A stretch of DNA of 64,000 bases, taken from Tremella fuciformis (taxonomy: Eukaryota > Basidiomycota > Tremellomycetes > Tremellales > Tremellaceae). Positions 1-12,160 of the stretch are shown one piece after another; the first letter of the stretch is position 1, and each line of letters opens with the position of its first letter. The stretch lies in contig CP136496.1 in NCBI GenBank assembly GCA_032768795.1, positions 620,001 through 684,000 on the forward strand, written 5' to 3'. The notes beneath the pieces are model-generated. The model was not told the DNA's origin and did not search any database. It saw nothing but the letters and a program-made list of their open reading frames with translations. The position numbers and the translations under genes were made by a program.

Positions 1-1697
1 CCAGTCTGTGAGTCTCTTCTGTTTACGGGCGGGGAGTTCAAGCTGAACGACAGGTCGTCCTGGTACTGTGAGTGTATTCTCGCTCAATCACGACTGAGAA
101 CCAAGGATTCCTTCCTCTTTGCTCATTGGTGAGGGCCACGCTCACTATGCAGTCGGCTACCACCTTTCCGAGCTCAATTTTCCCGTTACCTCGCTCACTT
201 GCGTCACTCCCGACAATGCACCCCCCTCTCACCTCCCCATATGTCTCGGCCTGACCTCATTCCTGTACAGTCTCATCACCGCAACTTACACTATCGGTGG
301 ACTTCTGGGATCTCTTGGCTCGTCATGGGTCGTCAAGCATCAAGGGCTGAATGGGGGAATCACCTCCACAGGTTGGGCCAACTTGGCGGGGGCAGTCATC
401 ATGGCTGTCTCGCCTCACTGGGCTGTCCTTGCCTTGGGCCGATTCGTCTCGGGCTTGGCGGCCGGCGTCGCAGTGTGCCTCGTCCCTCCATTCTTGAATG
501 CCTTGGTCCGAGCTACCCCTGGTCTGCAAGGCAAGACGGGCCAGATCGGCAGCGTGCACCAGTTGGGAATCGTCTTGGGCCTCCTCTCTGCACAGATAGC
601 TGGCTATCTGTTGACGGGCAAGGTGTGTCACACCTGGACCACTACAAGATCTGGGTTGCTGACTGGCAGGAAGGCGACATCCCCGGCCACTGGCGATACG
701 TCGTCCTCATTTCCGGAGCTGTGGCTTGCGTTCAGATTGCTCTGGCCAGCCGGATCGAGTCATTGGCGGAGCCCCCTGCCGAGTCCGACGAGGAAGCTCC
801 ACTAGCACGCAACTCTGGCGAGGGTGAGTCAAGCTGTTCTCTGCTCGGCGCGGACCCAAGTTTGTAAGATCAAGAGCTGACACTCTTCCCCAAGTAGGCT
901 CCCCGTTATTGCCAGACAATGCTGCGCATTCGGCTGCTCGCGCTGTCCCAAACAGCAACGCTGCCCAGCTCAGTCTGCGAGAAGTCTTATCGAACACGGC
1001 ACTTCGGTCTCCAACTATCCTCGTAGCGATCATCGGGACGCTGCAGCAATTGACCGGAGTCAACGCGGTCATGTTCTACTCCACGCCTGTCCTCAAACCC
1101 CTTCTATCAGGTTCAGCGGGCCTGGTGGGGATCGGCATCACCACAGTCAACGCGCTCATGACGGTGCCCGGCATGTTCTTGGTAGATGTGCGCCAGCATA
1201 AGCGAAGCCCCGCGTACGCTGACCTGCAGCGCATGGGCCGGAGATCGCTCCTGCTGCTTTCTGTCGTCCTGACAGGGATCATGAGCACTCTACTGGCAAT
1301 TGGCATTGACGGCCACCATCGCTTGCTATCCGCATTGGCCATCGTTTCGTTCATCGTCAGTCGCGATTCTCAAGGCACTGTATTCCGCCTAACCTGATAG
1401 GCTTCGTTCAGCATCGGTCTCGGTCCAGTCCCGTTCCTGCTTATATCGGAGCTCGTACCTCCTCCTGCCATCCCGGCACTGTCTTCTCTGACCATGTCCC
1501 TCAACTGGACGTCCAACTTTCTCATCGCCCTTCTTTTCTTGCCACTCCGAGACTTTCTCTCCGATCCAACAGATCCAGAGGACCCGTCGAGTGAACGCAA
1601 GGGCGAGGGCCGGATCTTTTTCGTCTTCACGGGGACATGCGTCTTGATGGGCATCGTCGCCTGGAGGGGCTTGGGAAGGCATACGAGCGGGGAGTGA
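1..1697 (+). CDS. MFS sugar transporter, Vps73/YBR241C-like (5' end off window)
   Basis: A 12-helix major facilitator sugar porter whose first exon(s) lie at or beyond the left edge. The motif GYHLSELN (about 157-180) is the helix-1 signature of the Vps73/YBR241C subgroup. Later come a helix-7-type motif QQLTGVNAVMFYSTPVL (about 1045-1095) and FSIGLGPVPFLLISELVP near 1407-1461, the conserved porter segment of helix 10. Frames join across introns near 621-667 (GTGTGT to CTGACTGGCAG), 831-898, about 1187-1228 and about 1360-1404. The 621-667 intron explains the frame change in a region that otherwise reads through. The C-terminus is short and hydrophilic, ending HTSGE. Substrate and membrane (plasma versus vacuolar) cannot be told from sequence. 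The exact splicing upstream of base 149 is unresolved. Confidence 0.88.
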
Positions 1698-1928
1698 TAC
1701 AGAGTGAATCAGTGAATCGTCACCATCAGTTGTCTGCATTTCCTGTTATTCGCCGTTCAGTCCGAGGTCCAAGGGACACGCATGTCAGGCTTCGAAGAGA
1801 GACTACAGACATGCGCTGCAGCTCGAGAGGCGAACTCAGGCATACCCTCCTTGTCATCGGCAAAGTAGCTACAATGCATGCTGAGGTGAATGATATACAA
1901 CATGTCCAATCTATGAATGCTCCAATTG

Positions 1929-3959
1929 TCACATGGCCATGCCCATCGGCTCGTACGCCCTTCCCCTCGCTACCTTGTCGAGGATGATGCGATTCGAGAG
2001 GCCCTGGAGGCTGAGGGCCATGTTGTCCAGTGCCCGATATCGGTCTGCCTCGGCAGCGTGGCTAGATGTCAGCTGCATTCTGCGGAGATTCCGCATACTC
2101 ACAACCTGTCAAGCACCAGCAAGCCTTGCACCTGGTCAATCTTGCCTTTGACCCGCCCGTCAAGGATAAGAGACACGACGAGAGCCTGCGCTTCTTCCCT
2201 TGCTACATTGAGCACCTTTGCATCAGCACACTTTCCTGTTTCTGATAATTCCGCTCACTTTCGCCAGGTATTCCAGCTCCATGCGAGTATAAGGCTTGAT
2301 GATGTCAATGATATATTGCGTTCGAAGTGATTTCAGCAGGTCGTCAATGAAGTATCGAATGAACGGGTCATTGGTGATTGTCGCCCGATTCGCTTTCAGG
2401 ATCTTCTCCGCGTCTTGCACGTCCCGATTTTGATATGCCGAGACCAACGACGTCATGGCTATGATTTGGGGGTCGTTCTTGTACCTGCTTGTCAGCTTCG
2501 AACCAACAAACATGGGGAAAGCTGACGGTTTCGTCTCCTGCGAGTCGAACGGATTGATCTCGCTCCCCATGAGCATGTATGCCAGGACGAGATACTTTAG
2601 AACCTGGATGCGTTGTGGCGAGCCGGACTCGTCATACTGCCGGAAGCTCTCAAAGAGATCCGTTGATGCCTTCTCGTACGACTCTGCGCCAGTCAGTGCT
2701 GAGATGAGTGTTAAAGTGAAACTTACTTTCCATCATCCACATCTTCCCACCGCATTCGCGTATCACGCCCATAATACGCGGATGCGGAATGGCGTTCCGA
2801 ACCTGCATTGACGCATTGTAGATCTCCTAGAACAGTCAGTGATGCAATGGCTGCCGAGACATAGCCTGACCTTCAGTTTGCGGGACTCCTTCAAATCGCT
2901 GTACATTTGGATCTCAATCGCGTAAAGCTCGAGCACTGAATGTTAGTGTTGGGACTGACGCCTTGTGAGAACTTACGCAAAGATCCTTTGGTCTGATCCT
3001 CGGACGAGCTACTGCCTGTCGGACCGCACGACTCATGTAGTGACTTCAGGATCTTTGCGTCAGCAAGCTGGTCCTCGTAGCATGCTGTTATCACTGACCG
3101 GATGAAGCCGGGCATACTCTTTTCTGTCGAGCCACAACTTGGCCAATTTTAGGTTCGATTTAGTGGACAGTCGCTGTGCGAATGAGCAGAGGCCCGCGCG
3201 GCGTATGATAGGCCCACCTCATTCTTCGCCTCATCACAGGCTATACGCGTAGCCTCATAGAACTCCTCTAACGTGTCGAGTGGGACTTTGGGCGAGATGT
3301 TGGCATGCTACGAGTCAGCCGACAACTATTCGAAGCGATGTATGCCTACCTTTCCATCGCCTCCGACGTAGTCGAGGATGTTATTAATGCTCTTCTCAGC
3401 ATAATTGCGCGTGACATGGCTCTGCGAATCAGCAAAGCTGCATGATCATTCTTGACAGCTGACTTTGGTGTAGCCGAGCAGCTCCCGATACGTCTGCAGT
3501 GCCTCTGCTGGTCGATGCAGGTAGAGGTAGTTCATCTTCGTCATCTGCTTCAACGCCTTAAAGCCCCTTGTATGTCAGTTTGCGCGCACGATCATCTGGA
3601 AGAAGCTGACCATTCGCCTTTCTCGGTCTGAGCGTCTACTATCTGACGGAAGGCTTTAAGGGCGCCCTCGGCGTTGTCCTCTTTGAAAGCTACGCAATCA
3701 GCATCAGTAGCACCGGTGTAGCCCCTTCGCGGACGCACACTTGGCTTTGTAGTACTGGTTCTCGACGTCGCCCGTCTCGTCCATACCTTCGTCACCGTCA
3801 TCATCGTAGTCGAAATCGTACTCCTAGACACTCAGCATATCGGGTCATACAGTAGGAGGTTTGGCTGACCTCGTCGTCCGCCGCATCCTGCCCTCGTCAG
3901 CGAGCAACCACTGCGACGAGGAAGACACAGACCTCCATCATAAATTCGTCGTCCGACAT
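1929..3959 (-). CDS. CSN2: COP9 signalosome complex subunit 2
   Basis: Scaffold subunit of the COP9 signalosome, which removes NEDD8 from cullins; it has N-terminal TPR-like helices and a C-terminal PCI domain. It starts [10 protein letters not shown] with an acidic [10 protein letters not shown] stretch, as CSN2 does. Diagnostic segments are [53 protein letters not shown] and [20 protein letters not shown], followed by [19 protein letters not shown] in the PCI region. These match CSN2 rather than the related proteasome lid subunit Rpn6. At least nine short introns interrupt it. One near the C-terminus (GTGAGTATGC to GACATCTAG) leads into the last exon, [20 protein letters not shown], ending in MGMAM. 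It is divergent with raptor across a 334-bp gap and convergent with the transporter to its left. Confidence 0.93.
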
Positions 3960-4293
3960 ATTGCCTCAGCTCTATCGGGAGAGCCCGTCTACTCGAGGCA
4001 GTTTGTGTGACGCACGCCGAACGGCACTCAGATCAGGTCAATCGTCTACAGTGAAGAACAGAGGCAACCATGCACCTTCATGACCCACCTCCACCTTCTC
4101 GTACTGCACCTAAATGGGGTCAACATTTACCGAATCGCTTATACGGATGATGCAGTTGGCCGGGATCAATGGCGCTCCCACCTCGTGGTCTTAACTCCGT
4201 CTCTTCTTCTCCTCTGATCAGTCTCGAGCAGAGCAGCTCACACAACTCGGCCAGATGGGAAGCTAGCAATCCTAACACCCACCACACGCCCCG
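3960..4293. promoter_or_regulatory. Divergent intergenic region between CSN2 and raptor
   Basis: This 334-bp gap separates two start codons pointing in opposite directions, so it must hold both promoters and 5' leaders. No clear TATA box or other recognisable element is seen. The boundaries rest on the ATG of CSN2 (3959) and of raptor (4294). Confidence 0.5.
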
Positions 4294-7200
4294 ATGGCGT
4301 CGTCTCAACCCCCATCTCTCCCTTACGCCCGGGACGAAGCCTCAACCTCGCAATACTTCTCGACACACCCGTATTCGGATTACTACCCTCCGGAGCTCAT
4401 CGACGGCGAAGTGCTGGAGGATGAGGAAGATTCGCCAGAGGACACTGTGGCATTGCAATACTGGACCAGCAAGAAGCACAAGAAGCCACGGAGACCAGTA
4501 GAGGGCGAAGAGGATTATGCGATCCCGTGGAGGCTGCGGTCGAGGTTGAAGACCGTCAATGCCGGACTGTTCATCTGCTTGAACATCGGTGTGGATCCTC
4601 CAGACGTCGTCAAGACGAACCCTTGCGCCAAGCTGGAGTGTTGGCTGGATCCGACAGCGCTGCCTTCGACCAAAGCAATAGAGGCTATAGGGCGAAGTCA
4701 GTCGATCAAGGCGAGAAGTCACACAAGTTGATGCCTAGATCTACATCAACAATTCGATACTCTCAGTCCAAAGGTCAAATACAAATGCGTTAGCTCATCC
4801 GTATGCGGCGGCGCGCAGCATCAGCTGACTGTAGTACCTGGACCCCAGCATAGAAGAGACGAAGAAGCAGTGTGTCAATCTGCGCAAGACGGCCAAAGAT
4901 GAGAGAACGGTGTTTTACTATAATGGTCACGGAGTGCCCAAGCCCACTAACTCTGGGGAGATCTGGGTGTTCAACAAGAGTACGACGAGCCTCTGGCACG
5001 TAATCCCCTGTCGCTGACGGTCAGACTACACGCAGTACATCCCGGTCAGTCTGTACGACTTGCAAGACTGGCTCGGAAGCCCTTGCATATACATCTGGGA
5101 ATGCTCGGGAGCTGGGAACATCCTCAACAACTTCGGGAAACAAGCAGAGAGAAAGGACAATGAAGCTCGACAGGCCACTTCGGATCTTCCCTCTGCTGCG
5201 TACACGGAAGCGATTCACCTCGCGGCATGTACGGCATCCCAGATCTTGCCAATGTCGCCCGAGTTGCCGGCCGACCTCTTCACTTCTTGTCTCACATCCC
5301 CTATCGAGATCGCTCTACGATACTTCGTCCTGCAAGACCCGCTCAAGCGGAACCTCACCACCTCTCCCGATGATCCCAGATCGAAAGTCACACTCGACAT
5401 GGTCATGCGCATACCAGGAGATCTGAAGGACAGGAGGACTCCGCTCGGCGAACTGAACTGGATCTTCACCGCTGTCACTGATACAATAGCTTGGACGTCA
5501 TTCCCGCGAGACGTTTTCAACAAGTTGTTCAGACAGGATCTGCTCGTGGCTGCACTTTTCCGGAACTTCTTGCTGGCACAACGTATAATGACAACTTATC
5601 ACTGCACCCCGATGTCGATCCCCGAAATCCCATCAACTCATAATCACCACCTTTGGCACTCTTGGGACCTCGCAGTTGACGAGTGCCTGGCACAGTTGCC
5701 GTATCTGCTCGAGCTAGAAGCGGAACGAGAAGCTGGAATCCAGTCTACACCGACAATCAACCCCTACGTCGCCTCGACGTTCTTCGCCCAACACCTTCAG
5801 GCTTTCGAGATCTGGCTGCAACATGGCGGTACTATTCGAAATAATATATCTTTGAAGCCGCAAAAGGGGCATCGGCCACCGCCAGAACAGCTGCCCATCG
5901 TCCTTCAAGTTCTTCTCTCCCAAGCTCATCGACTGAGAGCTCTCATCCTCTTATCACAATTTGTCGACCTTGGTCCCTGGGCCGTTCACCTCTCCCTCTC
6001 GATCGGCATCTTCCCATATGTATCGAAACTCCTCCAATCACCCGCCCCCGAACTGAAGCCGGTGCTCATCTTCATATGGGCAAGGATCATGGCGGTGGAT
6101 CGTACATGTCAAGTCGATCTCCTCCGCGATTCGGGCTACAACTACTTTGCGCAGGTACTTGCACCTACGCCGAATGGTCTCTCGATCCCGAACGCCAAGG
6201 AGCATCGGGCCATGTGCGCCTTCATCCTGTCCATGATGTGCCGCAACTTTCGCGCTGGGCAACAGGCTTGCTTGTCGATCAACGTCTTTGACAGTTGTCT
6301 TGCTCAGCTGGCAGAGGACGACTGGCTGCTCAAAACGTGGTCATTGTTCTGCGTCGGGCAGATCTGGGCCGAGAACGACGAGGGCAAGGCTATGTTTCTG
6401 CACAACGACAGACAGACGGACCTTCTCAATGCCTTGCGCAGTACCGCTGTGGAGGTGCGCGCGGCGGCGTTGTACGCTTTCGGCACCCTGCTTGGCGCCT
6501 CGGCAGCACCGCCGGAGACGGACATTCGCGGTGGAGGAGGCACCGGGGCACAGCTCGGCATCGACGAGAATGGGCAATTGGCCTTCGAAGCTGGCCTGGC
6601 CTTCGCTTGCATGATGCAAGTCAAGGAGGACGCCGCGCCCATGGTCCGCAAGGAGCTTGTCGTGGTCATCAGCTGCGTTGCGCGAGAATGGAGAGGCTGG
6701 ATGGTCTGTGCCGCTTGGGCCTATTACGAGCAAGAGGCGGCACTAGAATCCGAAGGCATTGACATCGTGTCGAGCGCTTTCGAGCAATGGGTTGAGAGAA
6801 GTCATGAACGACAGGAAGCCCTGCGGCAGCAGGGCCACGGCCAGCAACATCCTCATGACCCTCTGCAGCTTCTAAGCCACTTCAAAATGCTCTTCGAAAC
6901 ACTGCTCGACCTGTCCGTTGACCCGAACACCGACGTGGCGCTCATGGCTTCTACGGTGGCGGACTATATCGTCGCCCTCTTGCTCGATTCGGCATTCTGT
7001 CGGGTGCAAGGATCGGCCATTCTGCGACTTTCGAGGCCTGCGCCGGCTCGCCAACCTACCCAATTGGACCGTCCACCTGCTTTGAGTCGTACGCAGACAG
7101 AGACTTCCACTCATACGCTGAAGCGTAATACTTCGATGGCAGGCGCTCTCCGCTCCTTGGCGACCATGACGGGCTGGACGACCGAAGCCGAGCAGCTTCC

Positions 7201-8951
7201 CACACCCCCAAGGACGCCCACTGAGCCGGTCGCGCCTGCCGCGGAGGCATACAAATCACCCTATCCCGATGCCAATCACGAGCGCATCATGCCTACGACC
7301 TCGATTGCCTCACAGATACAGCTTCGCAAAGCAGCTTTCGGCCAGAGTGCTGTATCTGCGGCTGCTGTTCTGGACGCCTTGACCGAAGAGGATATGGATC
7401 GATTGCGCATCCGCCGAGCAAAGGGAGCGCAAGCCGGTGGCGATGCGACAGGGCGCTTTTCCAACAACGGTCTGCCCGGACCGACTGACCTGGGACTGGG
7501 CATGGTCGCCAAGGAGGTCAAGGATGATGTCCTGCCTTTGCGGAGTGGGTTGTATGACGAGGCGATGGAGTACTTCAAGGAGCCGCAGATGAAAGCACCT
7601 GACGCGGATGATCCGGGCAGTCTCGAGTTCAATCGGCAGGCATGGAGGCATCATCGGAATGAGCTACTGGTTGAGACCAGTCGGGTGGCCGAGGAATGGG
7701 CACGTAAGTCATCATGTCTGCGTTGTCGCAGCTGCTGACGTAAAGCCGTGCATGCTTGGGACACCGAGGCTGGTGTACTGAACAACGATGCGTGGCCTCT
7801 TCAGCTATGTTTCCATTCTTTCGATCCGATACTTGCTATCACCCACGACACTGAGAACGTTTGCATCTGGGATTGGAAGGAACGGCGCAGATTACACAAG
7901 TTCAAGAATCTGAATGTCCCCGGCAGCAGCATTTCATCAACTCATTTTATCAACGAATCCGCCTCGTCTCTCTTCCTTACTGCCTCAAGTGAGTGTGACC
8001 CCCATCAAATGTCGATATCGATAGCTGATTCTTTAGCCGAGGGTGCGATTCGCATCTGGCGCAATTACGACTCTCCCGATGACCTTTGGCTCGCTTCGTC
8101 GTTCCGGGCAGTCTCTGACCTATACCCGGTTGGACATTCATCTGGAGTTCTCACAGCCTGGGAGCAGCAGAAGGGGCATCTGCTCGTCGGCGGCGACATG
8201 AAGGTTGTGCGACTGTGGGATGCGACGGTTGAGCGTCATTTGCGGGATATTGCAACCCAGGCCGGGTCCAATCTCACTGCGATCGCATCGGACGAACCCG
8301 AAGGCAATGTCTTTGTGGCGGGCTTTGGGGACGGTGTGGTCAGATTGTTCGACAAGCGAGTAGAGGATGGTGGTGAGGTGGTCTTGCGAACATGGCGGAA
8401 GCATCATACCTGGATCCAGAGCGTGCATCTGCAGCGCGGTGGGCAGAGAGAACTGGTCACTGGAAGGTGGGCATCCGCACACCCTGGTGTGACGTAGCTG
8501 ATCATCAGCATGAACGGTGAGATCCGGATATGGGACGTCCGAGCACCAGATGCGCCCCTGTACGAGACACTAGCGCAGCCGACGGGCCTGCAGAGTCTGG
8601 CTGTACACACCGGCGCGCCCGTTCTGGCCACCTCCTCGGCGCCTGCGGGCCATGCGACGAGACAGAGGGTCGTCATACAGGGCTTCAGCGACCCGGAGCA
8701 CCCGAAATTGTTATCGACCATCGGTATACCGCTCTCGCCATACGCGCCGAGAGTGTCGGGCTTCATGCCGAGTGCTAGCTCGATGGTCTTCCACCCGGTC
8801 AGCTCTTCGCCGAAACTCGCTCGCACAAGCTGACGCTCAGACCGAGATGGTCCTTGGTATAGGGGGAGGGGACAGCTCCGGCACGGTCCGGCTGTTCCAG
8901 TGCGACATGCCCGCGCGGCTCAGCTGGGAGAACGTGAACGGCTTCCACTGA
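4294..8951 (+). CDS. Raptor, TORC1 regulatory subunit (Kog1/Mip1)
   Basis: Scaffold of TOR complex 1 that presents substrates to Tor kinase at the vacuole/lysosome surface. The N-terminal RNC (caspase-like) domain is clear: [20 protein letters not shown], then [20 protein letters not shown] (catalytic-like His) and [15 protein letters not shown] (Cys of the dyad). HEAT/ARM-type helices follow (about 5900-7000, with [20 protein letters not shown]), then a Ser/Pro/Thr-rich linker (about 7030-7260) and C-terminal WD40 blades ([57 protein letters not shown]). Introns near 4700-4740, 4792-4837, 4980-5030, 7704-7746, 7990-8038, 8468-8511 and 8799-8842 restore one frame of roughly 1,440 residues. 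The last residues are NGFH. It is tail-to-tail with the kinase gene downstream. Confidence 0.95.
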
Positions 8952-9110
8952 AGTGAGGGAGTGTGGATCTTGAAGAGGAGAGGCGATGGCAACCACCTGT
9001 GTGTACCGAATAGAAAGCGGGTCTTGGCATAAAAGGTTACGCCAGTCAGATTACATTGCTAGTCATATGCATGGTCCTAGTGATACATACAGATATGCTT
9101 GTCTCTAAGC

Positions 9111-11900
9111 CTAAGGCGGCGTGGAGCCAGGCGGCACGCTAGCGCTCCGCCCAGCCGCCATGGCAGGTTCTATCTCCCTCCTCCCGAAGAGACCTTCAAA
9201 TAGCCCAGTGCGTCGACCGCGGCTCGGCTCCCTCTTCCCTGCCGCACCATGCGGCGCAGGGCTCGGCACTTCCACAGCCGACACGCGCGCGAGCGTGTCG
9301 GCCGGAGAGGGAGAGGCCATCTCGACGTTCTGCACGACCGGCTCGAGCACCGCCACGCTCTCCTTGGACCTCATCCGACCTCGTCCGCGCCCGCGCCCTT
9401 CGCGGCCGTCGCCGCTGTCCGCCATGCCGAGGCGGTCCGTCGACAGCGACGGCGACGTGGGCGAGGTGAAGCTCGTGAGCGTCGTCGAGGGCGACGTCGA
9501 GCCCGCGTCCAGCGTCGTGGACGACGCGCCCGAATGCCCCGGCACGCGCAGCGCGCGCCGCAGTGCCGCGTACCCCCGCGCGTCGGACAGCGTCAGGCGC
9601 ACGCGCGGATGCTGCCCGTGGCCGTTGGCGGGCCGGTAGGAGGGCACACGCGAGGTAGATGCGGCGCGCCCCCCGCCGCCGCCCCCTGTGTGGGAGCGCG
9701 TGATGGATGGCGCGCGCGAGTGCGAGCCCATGGCGGTGATGCTGATCGTGCTTGTCTCGGGTGACACCTGCCTGCTCAGCGGAGACAGGTACACGCCGCC
9801 AGCTGCGGCGGCCCCGGCGCCCGCTCCGGTCCCCGAGCCGTCCGCGCGTCCCACGCGTATGCGCGAGGAGGAGCGCACCGACGCCGTCGTGCCCGTCAAC
9901 GACAGCTCTTCCAGCTTGCCCAGCACGTCCGCAGAGACGGGGTAACCGTTCGGCGCGGCTGCATGCGGGTGACCCGTACTGGCCGTGTGCGCCATGTTGG
10001 GCCGGGGCAGCCGGCTGTGTCGCGAGGTGACTGTATCTGCCGAGGCTTGCCGACTGGCCTCTGGACGCACGCGCGACGGCGCCCGTCGGCGAGACGACGC
10101 CGAGGACGACGGGTCGAATTCGACTTTGAGCCAGCACTTGAGCCACCGTTCTCGACTGTGACTCCTGTTCACCTCTGGGCTCCGGCTGCGCTCGGCCGTG
10201 TCGCGTCCTCGGGCGCCGGTGTGGGTGTGGGTGTGTCGGGGCGGATGGAGGTGTTTTGCCGGGACGGACGAGGAGCGCTTGCCCCTCCCGAGCGAGAGCA
10301 GGTTGGCGACCCACCCACTTGCGGCAACCTCCTCGGGCGAGGCAGACAGTGGTGGAGGAGGGGGCGCGAGCTGCTTTGGCAGAGGGAGGACGAGCTGCAG
10401 GATGCGCGGGTCCGTGCCCGGCAGACAGTGGTACAGGATGCCTCGGCACCGCAAGAGGTACTTGAGGTAACTCATGACCTTCTTCTCGCTCTCGTGTTCC
10501 GGGTTGATGAGCACGATCGGTCGGTCCACCAGCTCGTCCTCGTCTTCTTCCTCGTCCTGCTCGCCGTCGTGCTCGTCCGTCTCGAGGTAGATCGGCAAGG
10601 TATACTTCGGCTCGGAGGGGATGAAGGTCGTCTGCTTGAAACTGCCCTCTGCGACGTTCTCGTACGCCGCCACGCGCGCCCGTACCATGTCGCCGATGTC
10701 GTACCGCGCAAAAGCGCCCATACGGCGCTTCGAGTCGATCTGCAGGAAGTCTGCGAGGGCCTTGCGCACCCTGCGCCACTCGCTCGTCTCGAATTGCTTC
10801 TCCGCCTCTGTCATCCTCGCCGAGGAAGACACCGCCTTCCACGGCGCCGATGGGGGGTACGCCTCGTCGAGCTCCTGCAGGCGGTCGAGCACCCTGTCAC
10901 GCATGACCGAGAGGTGCTTGTGCGACGTGCCGAGCGGGAAGCGGATCTGCAGCAAGGGAGAGAGGAGCGTTAGTGCGATGCACCATATGTCCAGCTCGGG
11001 CCCGTAGTACGTGACGGCCCCGGGGGGGTGGTTGAGCGCATGGACAATCTCGGGCGAGTGGAACGCCGGCGAGCCGCAGCAGGTGGTCAGTTTGGGCTCG
11101 CTCGCCGAAAAGTGCGTCGCGAGCCCCAGGTCGAGGATGACGAGGTCACCATTGTCGGGGTTGACGAGCACGTTCTCGCCCTTGAGGTCGCGGTGGCACA
11201 CCTTGCCCCGATCATGCAGGGTGTCGCGAGCGCAGCTGACGAGCTGGTCGAGGATGTAGGCGGCGCGGCTCGGGGCGATGGGTGCGGGGTGCTCGGAGAG
11301 GGGCACGCACGAGTGCACAAAGTTCTCGATGAGGTAGAAGTGCCCGGGCGTGCGGATCCAGCTCTCGACGCTCACGAGGCAGGGGTGCGGCGGGAGCTGC
11401 GCGAGGAGGGTGGGCTCGCGCAGGAGGCGCGCGGCGATGAGGGGGTGGTGCGGGTGGAGAGGGGTGTGCTTGAGCGCATACTGCCTTATCAACTCTCCGC
11501 GCATCACGGACAACGACTGGAGGTGGGCACTCACCGTGCGGCCGTCTGCCGAGTCGGCCTTGTAGACGGTGCTGAACTTGCCCTTGCCCAGCACGCCGCC
11601 CTCGCTGGCCGGCTCAAAGGTGTACTCTGCAATGCCTGCATCGAGGAGGTGGTCGGGCGAGTCAACGACGGTGGGTTCGTGCTGGTACTGCGACTCTTAT
11701 CAGCGCGCCACTCGTGGTTTCCAGTGTAGTTGGGGGAGACTGACATAGCGCACGTCATCCCAGTTGCGCGGGAGGATGTGCTCTGCCCACTGTGGGCCGC
11801 TCGAGAGACGTTTGGACGAGCTGGGGGAGGTGGCGCGGCCGTAGACTCTTTGATGCCCCGCGCCTGGATTGTCCGCCTCGTCTTTCTTCCCCGACGGCAT
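9111..11900 (-). CDS. Ser/Thr protein kinase with long disordered tail
   Basis: The kinase domain is N-terminal: glycine loop LGKGKFSTVYKA, VAIK-type lysine in YALKHTPLHPHH, catalytic loop HRDLKGENVLV, activation segment DLGLATHF (Leu in place of the DFG phenylalanine) and GSPAFHSPEI, then LDIWCIALTLL. All catalytic residues look present. An intermediate block (PIVLINPEHESEKKVMSYLK, then LRCRGILYHCLPGTDPRILQ) resembles a small conserved globular segment after an acidic DGEQDEEEDEDEL run. The final ~400 residues are Ser/Arg/Gly/Pro-rich and low complexity, with a HTHTHTG run. The first exon starts MPSGKKDEADNPG at 11900, with introns near 11695-11744 and at about 11501-11534. The gene is strikingly GC-rich compared with its neighbours. 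Subfamily is uncertain; CAMK-like is most likely. Confidence 0.85.
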
Positions 11901-12160
11901 GGCGGTGTGGGAGGGGTGTTATGACGGGGGCATTGCGGCTGATGATGAGAATGGAGAGAGATGCAAAGCCAAGTGGCCGCCGCTCTCGTCGTCGTCGTCA
12001 GCGTCACATGCTCGGTTAAGTCTTTCGATGGCGTCGAGGGAGAACGCCAAGAAGAGGAACAACAGTGGAGACGGGTCATTTTAACCAATCAGGGCCATTT
12101 TCATTATCTTGACCCGGAAAGATAGCGATAACACCTTGGAGCAATGCATGCATCATGACT

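Noticed and set aside
125..148. A 24-nt microintron before GYHLSELN
   Set aside because: A longer intron from GTGAGTGTATTC (about 69) to the same acceptor is equally in phase and of normal size.
621..646. A 26-nt microintron in the transporter
   Set aside because: The same donor pairs better with a downstream acceptor (CTGACTGGCAG), giving a normal 47-nt intron with a proper branch site and correct frame.
9196..10842. Very long minus-strand ORF overlapping the kinase in another frame (548 codons)
   Set aside because: It lies inside the GC-rich kinase exon, consists of Arg/Gly/Ala-rich low-complexity text and has no motifs; stop codons are scarce there simply because of GC bias.
9963..10973. 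336-codon plus-strand ORF opposite the kinase
   Set aside because: Antisense shadow of the GC-rich kinase coding sequence; no domain signal.
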